64,000 nt of DNA, taken from contig NC_092497.1 of assembly GCF_047495875.1 (NCBI RefSeq), positions 4,721,437-4,785,436 on the forward strand. Reading direction: 5' to 3'. A program made the translations under genes and the position numbers. Source of the stretch: Pithys albifrons albifrons. Taxonomy: Eukaryota > Chordata > Aves > Passeriformes > Thamnophilidae. Each line of letters begins with the position of its first letter. Position 1 is the stretch's first letter. A model generated the notes under the pieces. It had not been told where the DNA came from and did not search any database. It was given only the letters and a program-made list of their open reading frames with translations. This document shows, one piece after another, positions 1 to 10,011 of this stretch.

Positions 1-607
1 CATGTTCTGGGGGGCATAAAGCAAAGCATTAGCAGCCTGGCAAGGGAGGGAATTGTTCTGCTCTCCTCTGCACTGGGGCTGCCTCACCTGCAATGTTGGG
101 GCAGTTTGGGGCATCACAATGTAAGAAAGATATTAAGCTATTAGAGAGTGTCCAAAGGAAAGCTATACAGATGAAGACTTCAGAGGGCAACCCATATGAG
201 GAGCAGCTGAGGGCACTTATTCTGCTCAGCCTGGAGAAGAGGAGACTGAGGGAGCACCTCATTGCAGGTACACCTTCCTCGGGAGGGACAGAGGAGGGGC
301 AGGCACTAATCTGTGCTCTTTGGGGACCAGGGACAGGACAGGAATGGCCAGAAGTTGTGTCAGGAGAGGTTTAGGTTGGGTATTAGAAAAAGGTTTTTCA
401 CCCAGAGGGTGGTTAGGCCCTGAACAGGCTCCCCGGGGCAGTAGGCACAGCACCAAACTTGTCAGAGTTCAAGAAGCATTTGGAAGATGCTCTCAGGCAC
501 ATGGTGGGATTGTTTTGTCTTTCCTGGGCAGGGTCAAGATTTGAAATTTGATGATCCTTATGGGTCCCTTCCAATTCAGAATATTCTATGACTCTGTGAC
601 TCTGTGA
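1..607 (+). mobile_element. CR1 LINE, 3' end (continues beyond the left edge)
   Basis: Non-LTR retrotransposon fragment in plus orientation. It carries decayed remnants of the ORF2 C-terminus, including a phrase resembling [14 protein letters not shown] (about 219-264) that matches the region after the reverse transcriptase in the CR1 at 59.6-63.9 kb. The usual CR1 3' UTR follows, with the stretch around 551-575 reading into a degenerate tail of ATTCTATG/ACTCTGTG units at 583-607. No reading frame is intact. The 5' part lies outside the window, so I cannot tell how far it extends. Confidence 0.9.
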
Positions 608-2151
608 AAATACAGTAATTATTTTTCATAAGAAGAAAGGAAGGTGTCTTTTCTTGTTTCCTTTTTCCTTTATTTGCATAAACCTCAATTGAATTACAAC
701 ATTAAACTGGTTGCACCAGGAGTCTATTAAAAATGTAGTTACCTTCTGTAGTGAACATTAAGAAGTTATTACTCAAATTCTATTTAAACAATTAAATATA
801 ATTAAAACGTATAGGAAAGATCATTACATATCATGAGCTAATCTTCCAAGGAAAGCTGAGAAAATGATAAATTGTTTAAGACTCTCATAGGTTTTAGGCT
901 CAATAATTCAGTGATGAGAGTGTGGTTATGTTGTTTTATAATTTATTACCATCAGTTTTTCCTGGACAGAGAATGCTGCAGTACCATATCTGGCCTTATT
1001 TTATGGTGGTGGTTTTGATTTTTGGGTTTTTTTTTGTTGTTTTTGGTTTTGGTTTTGGTTTTTTGGGTTTTTTTTAATGTTCATCATTCTAGTATCTTGG
1101 AAGGAAAATAAAAACTAATCTACAAATCTGAGATATGCCACAAGTGCAACTGACTTTTCTCCTCAAATCACCTGAAAAATGAAAGAAGTTTTTGTTCCTC
1201 ATTCTGATCATTTTAGGATCTCAATTTTGCAACTTTTTTAGCTGCTTTCATTCCACAATGATAAATTGTTGCATAGTTCATATTTTTGCTTTTCATTGCT
1301 GTTCTTTAGGCATTTTTTTAACTTAGTTGTTACAGTTGAAGAGGTTAGTATTCACTTCTTTGCTTAAGGCATTTTTTGGCACATCTAGATGTGGGAAATA
1401 CATAATCTGTATTTAAAGTTCACCATAGTCTCATAAGTTTTTACTTATATTGTCAAATTTTTGGAGAATCTAATAAATCTGATTGAAAAAGAGGGAAAAA
1501 AGTAACATCTATATTCATAAATATATGTAATTTACAAATTAAAACATTGTGAATCAAAACTTAGAGAAACCATGTAGAATCTTACAAGGGTAAAGGTTCT
1601 GTGCTGATATCTGGGCCATGATATCACATTATTCTTATTACTTCCATGTCAGCTAATATAAATCTCTAAGGGTTTTTTATTTGTATATCCATAATTTGCA
1701 AAATAACAATTGCTTTAAGAACCACTCATGTTCACTTAGCTAGTCTTAGTAATATTATCTGTTTGTGTGGCCACTGTGAGTATTATTGTTCTAAAAAGAG
1801 AACAATTCTTCCTGAATACCCTGGCTACGTTCAATGTGTGCTGAAATGTCAGACAGCACTCTCTGGGTGCAGGAAATTAAAGCTGTCACAGCTGGTGACT
1901 TAGTCCAGCACTGGGTCCAAATAGCCTCCTGGGTTTTGCAAGTTTGTTGCTTTGTTAGCAAAAAATGAGAGATAACTGAATAAGGTAGAGAACATGGGCC
2001 TGCTACAAAATCGTCTGTTTTTCAGTTTTGTGATGGTAACTACATTCGGGGGTTCATTACATGCAGCAGATGTTTCCATGACATTCCATGAACAGTGTTG
2101 CTCAGATTTCTTTGTAACAGTAATCAAATCAGCACCTTACAGTCTCTCCCT
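608..2151. other. AT-rich non-coding DNA, no gene seen
   Basis: No convincing coding sequence, RNA gene or recognisable repeat apart from the G/T tract listed separately. The short ORFs present (up to 121 codons, running into the CR1 downstream) have no recognisable motif. Confidence 0.6.
1005..1075. repeat. G/T-rich simple repeat, TTTTGG-like
   Basis: A strand-asymmetric tract of T runs broken by GG or GGG, including three TTTTGG-like units in a row. It is a low-complexity microsatellite. The G runs are mostly doublets, so quadruplex potential is modest. Confidence 0.75.
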
Positions 2152-2565
2152 TATCACAGAATCACATAAGAGTTTGAGTTGGCAGAGATTTGGAAGGGAC
2201 CTTAAAGGTATCTCGTTCCAACTGCTCTGCCATGGGCCGGGACTAGAGCAAGTTTCTCCAAGCCCTGTTCAACCTGGCCTTGAAATCTTCCAGGAATGGG
2301 GCATTCACAGCTTTTCTGGACAACCTGTTCCAGGATCTCTCTACCTTCACAGTAAATAATTTCTTCCTAATGTCTCATCCAAACCTGTGCTCTGTCAGTG
2401 TGATGCCATTCTCCCTTGTCTTATTGCTACAGAGCTGGTCCAAAGTCCCTCTCCAGCTGTCCTGGAGCTCCTTTAGGCTCTGGAATGGACTCTGAGGTCT
2501 CCTCAGAGCCTTTTCATCTCCAGGCTGAACAACCCCAGGTCTCTTATCCTATCACCAGAGCAGAA
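2152..2565 (-). mobile_element. CR1 LINE 3' fragment, minus strand
   Basis: The left edge has the reverse complement of a CR1 3' end (ATCACAGAATCA, then TTGGAAGGGACCTT). The body then runs backwards through the 3' UTR and the ORF2 C-terminus, stopping near the phrase that encodes the end of ORF2 (around 2,520-2,545). It is 5'-truncated, as most CR1 copies are. Plus-strand ORFs here are antisense shadows. Confidence 0.9.
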
Positions 2566-4405
2566 GTGTTGTTGTATATATAAATACCCTTTCTTATGTC
2601 TTGCTCATTTTACAATCAACTTTTGCTTATTGATGGCAACAGGACTCCCATATTAATGGCAGATGACTGCATAAATATAAGTACCTAAAAGAGATGCCAA
2701 TTCAAGGAGTTCAGTAGCGTGGTATGCATCCATTGTTTTACAGAATAACCCATTGCAAATATGCATTTTTAGTTCCTTTTTTCCCTGTAGTTTTCCCCTT
2801 GTTCCAGACCTCCTGTAGAGTCAAGTGTAAGGGGCAATGTATCTTTGGAAAGATGAGAAGCTGGCATTTACCTGCAGTCTCTGTCTCTGACCCAGAGGAT
2901 ATCATCTCATTCATTCTCTGTTTTTACCATATGTGGACAATGTCTGGCAATTAAAAAACACATATCAGTGCAAAAAAAACCCCAAACAAACAAATCCCCC
3001 CAAACCCAAAACAACAACAAACAACAACAACAAAAACACACAACATCCCCTCCCAAACAAACAAACAAACATAAAAACAAAAAACCAACATCATTTCTCT
3101 TGCCACATTTCTGAGTAACTGTTCTTTGGATTAATATACTGGAGATTTTGTCTTAGGGATAATGATATGAGTTAACTGTTGTGACATCTTCAGGCAGATT
3201 CCAACTATTATTCCTTCTGAAAAAGAAAACAAAACTGGAAAGGAACAGAAAAAAAAGAAATAAAGAGATTTTCCATTTTTAAAAATATAATCAGCATACA
3301 CAGTGGAAAAGAAATTCCAATTACTGCATAAATGATAACAGTAGAAAGACTTGAATAATTAAATGATTACTGTATACAGGGACTTTGATGGGGTTTGTAA
3401 TTTCCCAAACTTTTTTTAATTATTTAAATTCCCAAGGTGGAAAAAGCAAAAATTGATTAGCAAATTGAAAACCACATCAACCACTCCTGCTATCCTTGTA
3501 CCTATACCAACACATAGCTGGATCCCTTTACAACTGCAGATGTTTTGAAACAAAAGGACATTCACAGAGAATGACTGCCAGAAAAATACTGTTCAGCTGG
3601 GAAGAAGCATTGTTTCTTCATTTGATGTAGTCCAGGGAATTAGTAAAAAGCTGGGAAGTCATTGTAAATACTACCTAACCCTATAAGTAATGTTTACCTG
3701 GCAATTAATAGTTCACCTGGGGCTGAATAAGTTGAATAATCCTGACACTATGTTTATTTGATAGTTTGCTGCTTATTATACTGAGCAGGTGTAGCTGGAA
3801 TATTCCTGCTTGATCTGGATCTTTTTACATCCACTGAGGTTTCAACTAACTTTGTAAAGACTGTTCATTTCCTTCCACAGTATTGACTCTTGCAAAATTG
3901 TCCATCAAAAAGTGAAAATAATTCTATTTATAATACTTTGGGAAATTGGATTTTCTATGAATAGCTTTTACCAAAAAAGATTGCTTTGGAAATTTATTTG
4001 GAAACAAAAGTAATATATTCTGCCCAGCTATAGTTATGACTGAATCATGCAATTTCAAACACGGTAAATATTATGAACTTGACAGAAAGCTCATCAAAGT
4101 AAATGAAAGGAATTCCACTGACTTTCATCATTCCCTGTGTCTGGTAGTAAACAACTTCACAGTCAAGCTCAAGGATGTTACAACAATCAGTTAATTATAT
4201 CATGATCTATGGAGCCTATTGTGATTAGATCCTTTTTCCACCACCTCAGATTTAGACTGAAATCTATAATGTCCTTTCAAAGAGCTTTAATCTATGTAGG
4301 GTTTTTTTAATCAACACATTTGTGCTCATCAACTGCTGCAGTAACTGGGAACATTTCCTTTGTGTACAGTGGACATCAGATGAGATCTCACCCATTTTGG
4401 TAAGA
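2566..4405. other. AT-rich non-coding DNA, no gene seen
   Basis: Apart from an A/C-rich simple repeat near 3.0 kb I see no gene, RNA or known repeat. Confidence 0.6.
2969..3092. repeat. A/C-rich low-complexity tract (CAAA/CAA units)
   Basis: The plus strand is almost free of G and T. It has runs of CAAA, CAA and CCCC, including ACAACAACAA and AAACAAACAAAC patterns. The 61-codon ORF across it is a composition artefact. Confidence 0.85.
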
Positions 4406-5047
4406 TAATAGCTATATGTAACTGTAGCCAACAACTCAGTACCCCATGGCCACTCATTCACTCTCCCTCACCCTAACCCAGCGGAGAGGAGAATTGTAAA
4501 GAAAAAGTGAGCATTGTGAGTTCAGATAAGAACAGTTCAAAATTTGAAACAAATATATTAATAATGTTAAGTAATACTACAGTATACGGCTACCACTAAC
4601 AATAAAAATATTGACAATAGCAATAATAAGAATAAACACTAATGAAAATGAAGGAGAGAGGAGAATAAAATTGAAAACAAACAGGGGATGTACAGCACAA
4701 CCAGTCACAAATCACTGACTGGTGCCCAGCCTCTCCCCATGCATTGATGACACTCCTCCAGGTCAATTCCCTTCAGTTTATATACTGGGAATGACACTCT
4801 GTAGTATAGACTATCCTTTTGGCCAGTACTGGTCAGCTCTTCTGGCCATGCTGCTCCTTGGCTTCATGTGCATCTGGTTGCTGGCAGAGCATGGGATACT
4901 GAAAAGACCTTGACTTGGGTAAGCTCTGCTGAGCAACAATTAAGACATCACTGTGTTATCAACCCTGTTCTCATAGCAAATCCAAAACCCAGTACTGTAC
5001 CAGCTACGAAGGAAGAAATTAACTCTGTTGTAGCTGAAACCAGGACA
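4406..5047 (-). mobile_element. Solo LTR of an ERVL-like endogenous retrovirus, minus strand
   Basis: Read on the minus strand, the sequence starts at 5,047 with TGTCCTGGTTTCAGCT, a very common avian LTR start. A phrase containing GTACAGTACTGGGTTTTGG follows. There is a TATATAAA box near 4,778-4,785, T-rich sequence around 4,550-4,660, and a 3' portion resembling the usual GTTG-TTGGCT end near 4,420. The last ~15 bp are too degraded to show a clean CA terminus, so the lower boundary is approximate. No internal viral genes flank it and no clear target-site duplication is visible, which fits an old solo LTR left by recombination. Family assignment is from memory of the consensus. Confidence 0.75.
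4778..4785 (-). promoter_or_regulatory. TATA box of the LTR
   Basis: TATATAAA on the minus strand about 265 bp inside the LTR. This is a plausible U3 promoter element, and its position supports the minus orientation. Whether it is still active cannot be told from sequence. Confidence 0.5.
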
Positions 5048-6391
5048 ACAACACAATTGACACTTCATTAACCAACATGAAGCAGGAGGATAGTACCATG
5101 CAAGTTTTAAGACAGAGTCCTTGGCTGTATAGAAATCACACTTTCAAGTAGACCTGTCCTCTGAGAATCTAAAATGCTAGACACTTGCAAACAAAGAGAG
5201 GGGTAAACAGCAAAGTTTCAACAGCCATTGACTAACTTACAGTATGGAACTCAAAGATCTAAGGTGGTAAGACTATGATTCACTGGGTATGTTATACTAG
5301 TACAAAAAATGAAGAGCATGATTATTCCCTCAGGAACTCTTGGAAGCACTACCACTGACTCTGGTACAAAGACTGCTAACAGGATATTATTATGGAAAGA
5401 TGATAATCATATACCAGGCTTGTCAATGTGTAACTTTATTTTTAAAAGACAAAGAAAAGAAACTACTTTAAAAAAATAAAATAAAATAAAATGAGATCCT
5501 GAAAGTGTTTAAAATCTCTTAACAGGGTTTAGCCAAAATTTACATCTAGAAGAAATACAATCCACTATTTTGTAGTTTTACAAAAGTGAGATTTGGGATT
5601 ATTGATTTTTATGATTACTTGAGTTTGCTTCTTTCAATTATAAGACTAGTTACAACTTGAACAGGGACATTGTTTAGATAATGTCACCCTAGCACCAATT
5701 TTTACTGATGAAAAACAGGACCCTCAGAACTAAATTGTATATTCAAAAATCACTGAGCCCACGGGGCCTGTATAACCTTACCCTATCAATCCCATGTTTT
5801 GCAACCTGAGGCAAGAAATGATCTTGCTTTGTTATTTTAATATGGAGGAAACAAGGAAGAAAAAACCAGAAAGAACTGTTCCTGCTATATTTAAAGGAGG
5901 AGACTGTGAAGCAACTTTGGTGAGAAAAAGCAGTAGAGATAAATATTAATGCAAAAAACCTGCTCAGAGAAACTGTGATATTTTTGTAAACTATTGAGGG
6001 TTGTTATAGTCTCATTTCTTCCTTACCTGCTCATCAGACATATTTCGTTATTTTCCCCATACTTCTCTCACACCTTCAAAAGTACCTATAATAGTTTTTT
6101 TCTTTCATCACATGTTAAACAACTTAATAAGGATTGAAATAACATGCAGAGCCCAACATATTACATGTGCATAAAGGCCCTAGAGTAGTAAAAACTTTGG
6201 GCTTGAGCTTGGACCAGAAAATGCTATTGAAGTGCTGTTTCATTACTGAAAGTTCATTAGATTGGCTGTTCTCCAGTTCTTCCATTCAGTGTGGGTTTAT
6301 TTCCTTCTAGATGATTTTAACTCAGTGTATTTTGTAAAAACATAGCAGACATTGAAGTGGATTTGTGCATGCTAAGAAAGAGCTGACAATT
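5048..6391. other. AT-rich non-coding DNA, no gene seen
   Basis: Contains a short TAAAA microsatellite near 5,468-5,491. I found no coding or RNA feature. Confidence 0.6.
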
Positions 6392-6655
6392 ATCATAAAA
6401 TACTATAACGGTTTGGGCTGGAAGGGACCTTAAAGATAAATTCATTCCAGCTCCCTGCCATGGACAGTGGCACCTTCCAATATCCCAGGTTTCTCCACGC
6501 CCCATCCAACCTGGCCTTGAACATTTCCAGGGATGGAGCAGCCATAGCTTCTCTCGGCAACCTGTGTCAGGGACTTCCCATCCTCATAGTAAACAATTTC
6601 TTCCTATTATCTCATCTAACTCTGCCTTCTGTCAGTGTAAATCCATTATAGTAAA
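6392..6655 (-). mobile_element. CR1 LINE 3' fragment, minus strand
   Basis: Starts with a degraded reverse-complement 3' tail (ATCATAAAATACTATAACGG), then GGTTTGGGCTGGAAGGGACC, the signature of a CR1 3' UTR read backwards. About 260 bp remain, covering the 3' UTR and the last part of ORF2. It is 5'-truncated near 6,650. Confidence 0.88.
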
Positions 6656-8460
6656 GCTGTTGAACCCCGTATCATTAAAGCCATGATCCTTCAAATTGTA
6701 AAGGAAAGCTCCAAGGAAAATCTGACTTTTTAGGGAAAGGTGGAGTGAAGTTCCAACACAGACCTCAGACACATTTCAGAAATTATGGTAGTAAGGGGAA
6801 CTGAACTCATGCAGAATAAATATGTTCTCCTGTTCAGAACTATTTCCTTTTTCTTCAAAGTGAGAAATTGTAATAGTCCACTTCATCTTGCTTTGAAATG
6901 CAAAATAAAGATGCCTTGCTCTAAGGGAAAGTCACAGCAAAAGTGTGCTCTACTTCTCAGTAGTACATTTTTTTTCCATTGGCTGATAACTATACTTTTC
7001 CCACTCTCACTTGTTGACATAGAGAAGATCAATTCACAAAACAAAAATTAAAATTGTAGAACTACAGTTATAGGTTGGCAAAAAGACATGACCGAGTTTA
7101 TTATCGTATAACAGCATGTCTTTTTGTTTCCTTTATGAAGAATTTAGAGTCCAGAAAGTGGAGGTGAATATATTTCCAAATCATAAGTAATTCCATAATT
7201 GGAGGAGCAATGATTTTTAGCTCATGTCTGCCTCAGTCATATTAATTATTAACTAATTGCTAATTAATTAATGAATAAAAATCTTTCAGCAGGGAAAAAA
7301 ATATCACATGAATAAATCTATCACCTGAAACTGAACCTTAGTAGAAAACAATTTGCAAAAAATCCATTTCCTAAAAATGATTACATGGGTTGCTCAGCCA
7401 GTGCATTAAAAAGAAATGAATGCCAATTCTGTTGACATGAAAGGGATCCGTTCTTGGTTTGATGAATAGTTTGACTCACACTGCAAATATGAAAGAATAT
7501 CTGAAAAATGTTTTATATATAAGATGACAGTTTTAAGTAATGCAGTTTAGAAATTTGCCTGAAGAAGTACATATACAATATAATAAGTGTATATATAATG
7601 TAAGATATACAGATGCATAGCTTTAATTGAATTCCTTCTTCATTTATTTTAAGCACTGGTAGGAAAAAAATATATAGGAAGGATACTGTATGTGGCTCTC
7701 CAAGGCATAGTATAGAGATCCCAGACCTTACATAAAATAAACAAAAATTGTGAAAATGAGAAATGCAGAGACAATTTGTAGGCCCAAAACAGTTTAGTCT
7801 GTTCTGTAAGGCACTGCTAAAAGCTCTAATTAGTCTTGCTTAATTACACCGTGCTCAGAACTGTGTTGATAGAGCCATACTGTTTCCAGTTCTGGAACTA
7901 ATTCCAAGCTTCTGAGATGTGTGTTTCTGCATTGATAGACATGCCAATATTCAGTAGCATCAGCTGCTGCTTCTCATGACAGAATTCAGATGAGGATTGA
8001 GGGATCTTGTGAGGGAGACCACACTCCACCAGCCTTCTACTTTCCTGACATGGAGGTCAGAAAAACAGATAACAACCTTTTTTTCAGGATATACTCTAAG
8101 TTTCAAACAGCTTCTGGTCTGAAAGCTTCTTGAGTCAGAAGTGAAGGTTTTGTGTTTACTAGTCCTCGGTGATTTTTTTCTCATAGAAATCCATTCAATC
8201 TCTCATTCATCTTGCTCCTACCACTCATATTTGTATGCATTTCTGTCTATAATGATGTTATATAAACATAATTGTTCTAATGACAAATGCAATCATAGAT
8301 CAGATGATACAAGCTGTATCATTGCCTTAAGAGATGATAAGACTCTCCAGAAATGTCTTTTTAAAGGGCCATTTGGTATGTATGAAATAAATATAGGTTC
8401 CAGGTTTCTCAGAAACTAAAAAACACCCTCCAATATTCACGTTATACTAAATAATAATGT
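6656..8460. other. AT-rich non-coding DNA, no gene seen
   Basis: Includes short A/T-rich palindromic stretches (TTAATTATTAACTAATT near 7,242). No exon-like ORF, RNA gene or repeat was recognised. Confidence 0.6.
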
Positions 8461-8470
8461 ATGTAGTGTA
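8461..8470 (+). repeat. Target-site duplication, left copy
   Basis: ATGTAGTGTA immediately precedes the RTE derivative and is repeated exactly at 9,505-9,514. The first three bases of the right copy could also belong to the GAT-repeat tail, so the certain duplication is at least TGTAGTGTA or slightly shorter. Confidence 0.8.
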
Positions 8471-9047
8471 CATCTCTGGGGACACCCCCTTGTTGCAGGG
8501 GAGAAGCTTGCGTGCCCTCATGAGGTTGAGAGCTATGCTGGAGGTGGTTTGTGCCGCCGGTAGAGTCTCCCATGCCAGACAGGTCTCAACTGAAGAGTCA
8601 GTCAAAGTGTGTCCACGGGCAGGATGGGCTCGCTAGCCGTCTGGCAACCATCCTAGGAGAAGGACAACTCCAACCCCAAACCCGGGCAGATGGAGCTCAT
8701 TTAGCCCTGTAAGGCCATTCATCTAAGAGAAAGATACTCTAACCAAACCTACGTCCTGAGGTATTCGCTGTCACCATCCAAGCTCGCTAGGTCGTGGCAG
8801 ATGAACCTTAGGAGTAAAGGGTGGGGCCAGTTCTGCACACGCTGTGCCTCACCTAAAAAATCCATTGCTCAGGCTCAAAGGGTTCACCCACATTGCAAAG
8901 CCCTGTAGCGACAGGTGAGGGTCGAAAACGGCAGGTGATAGGAAGCAGCTGGAAGCCGCAGACCCAACCCTGCATGCAGGTGGTTCAGGATATTGGTCAT
9001 TAGAGACTTGACCCCAGAGATGACAGTCTCTTGCGGCAGCATCCTGA

Positions 9048-9175
9048 ATGACCAAGCAGCCTTTTCTAGGGACAGCACTGCTTGCTCCACATGGAGAGGG
9101 GCCTAGCAAAGGTGGCCTAAACAAAGCTCATCTCCACACCCGGTTGGATAACCGCGGCCAACCGGCATCTTCCGT
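9048..9175 (+). pseudogene. RTE ORF, N-terminal remnant (about 43 codons)
   Basis: Opens with ATG at 9,048 and stays open to the deletion junction, then hits TGA at 9,181. The phrase HLHTRLDNRGQP (about 9,128-9,163) resembles, from memory, the region just upstream of the APE-type endonuclease in RTE elements. The endonuclease itself is absent. The start codon is inferred from the frame; there is no other evidence for it. The longer minus-strand ORFs in this stretch are shadows. Confidence 0.5.
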
Positions 9176-9454
9176 GACTCCCTGAAACAACACCTCAGCC
9201 TTGGCCATATTGACTGCCACCAATGGTCCACTCTGGCCTCCAATCGGGATTCACGGAGACACACCATTCACGATGCTGCTGCTTCCTTTGAGAATGCCCG
9301 GAGAGTCAGTCTTGAGGAGAAAAGACAACGCAGAAAGAACCGTTCCTTGCCAATGTCACCTAGGGAGACGTTCCACTGTGCCTTTTGTGACCGGACCTGC
9401 CTATCCCGTATCGGCCTTTTTAGCCACCAGCACGCTTGCAGCAAGCATGGGTAG
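9176..9454 (+). pseudogene. RTE ORF, C-terminal remnant with CCHC zinc finger
   Basis: Open frame of 92 codons ending in TAG at 9,452-9,454, starting directly at the deletion junction. It corresponds to the extreme C-terminus of an RTE reverse-transcriptase polyprotein. Near the end it has a C-x2-C-x12-H-x3-C pattern (core CAFC...HQHAC), a zinc-finger-like element probably used for nucleic-acid binding. A lysine/arginine-rich stretch (EEKRQRRKN) lies just before the finger. The copy at 42.6-42.9 kb encodes the same region but has indels and a stop, so this is the better preserved of the two. Confidence 0.75.
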
Positions 9455-9504
9455 TGCCCTTCTCAAATCTTCATTCGCGAAGCCCAGCCATGGTGATGAT
9501 GATG

Positions 9505-9514
9505 ATGTAGTGTA
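9505..9514 (+). repeat. Target-site duplication, right copy
   Basis: ATGTAGTGTA, identical to 8,461-8,470, directly after the GAT-repeat tail. Confidence 0.8.
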
Positions 9515-9990
9515 AGGTTAAAAATTGAAGGTAGATAACTGTATCTGAGAAAAGAGGAAACCACAGCTGCTTTCTGGTGGAGTGCATGAGGAAAATCTAG
9601 AAAAAAAACCATCTAGTAATAAATGAAGTATTCCATGACAGAATACTTTTTCCAAGTGTTCTATTTCATGGTCAACAAAGAGAGAAATTAAAAAGTATGT
9701 ATTACTTTATGTTATAGAGCCATGATGAAGTGTAAGTGACGTGCGTGAGTGCGTTTTCTTTCACCAGAGTCCTTTCTCTCTTGTGAATATTCCTGTCTTT
9801 CTGATTCCTTTTGCTTTTTCCAGCTTTATTTTTTTACAACAATATTTTCCTTTTAGCTGCTTGCTTCCAAGCACAACTTCCCTTAGTTCCCTACCTCCAC
9901 CATATGTTCCTTTGTCATTCTTTACCATTCTTACTAATCCTGTCTTTTCATTCTCCTTAATTCTGCTTTCCTATTAGTCTTCTCCTGCCC

Positions 9991-10011
9991 TTTTTTTTTT
10001 TTTTTTTTTTA
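9991..10011. repeat. Poly(T) homopolymer
   Basis: About 21 T on the plus strand. It is not attached to a recognisable retroelement end. Confidence 0.85.

Larger units (their letters stand above)
8471..9504 (+). mobile_element. Internally deleted RTE-clade LINE with intact ends and a target-site duplication
   Basis: This 1.03-kb non-autonomous element has three parts: a GC-richer 5' UTR (8,471-9,047), the first ~43 codons of the RTE ORF (9,048-9,175), and a direct join at 9,175/9,176 to the last ~92 codons (9,176-9,454) plus the 3' UTR and GAT-repeat tail. The 3' part aligns with the RTE remnant at 42,606-42,930. The stretch 8,753-8,904 aligns with the body of the SINEs at 21.5 and 52.4 kb. 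A perfect 10-bp repeat flanks it, so both ends are original. A full RTE would be about 3 kb, so most of the endonuclease and all of the reverse transcriptase active site are missing. The two coding remnants are out of frame, so any movement would have needed enzyme in trans. Confidence 0.85.

Noticed and set aside
1005..1075. Telomere-like repeat (TTTTGG)
   Set aside because: Irregular G/T microsatellite; not the vertebrate TTAGGG repeat.
8849..9124. 91-codon minus-strand ORF
   Set aside because: Lies in the RTE 5' UTR and N-terminal coding start; the plus strand explains the sequence and the ORF has no motif.
9201..9515. 104-codon plus-strand ORF
   Set aside because: Out-of-frame reading of the RTE C-terminal remnant, whose true frame is 9,176-9,454.
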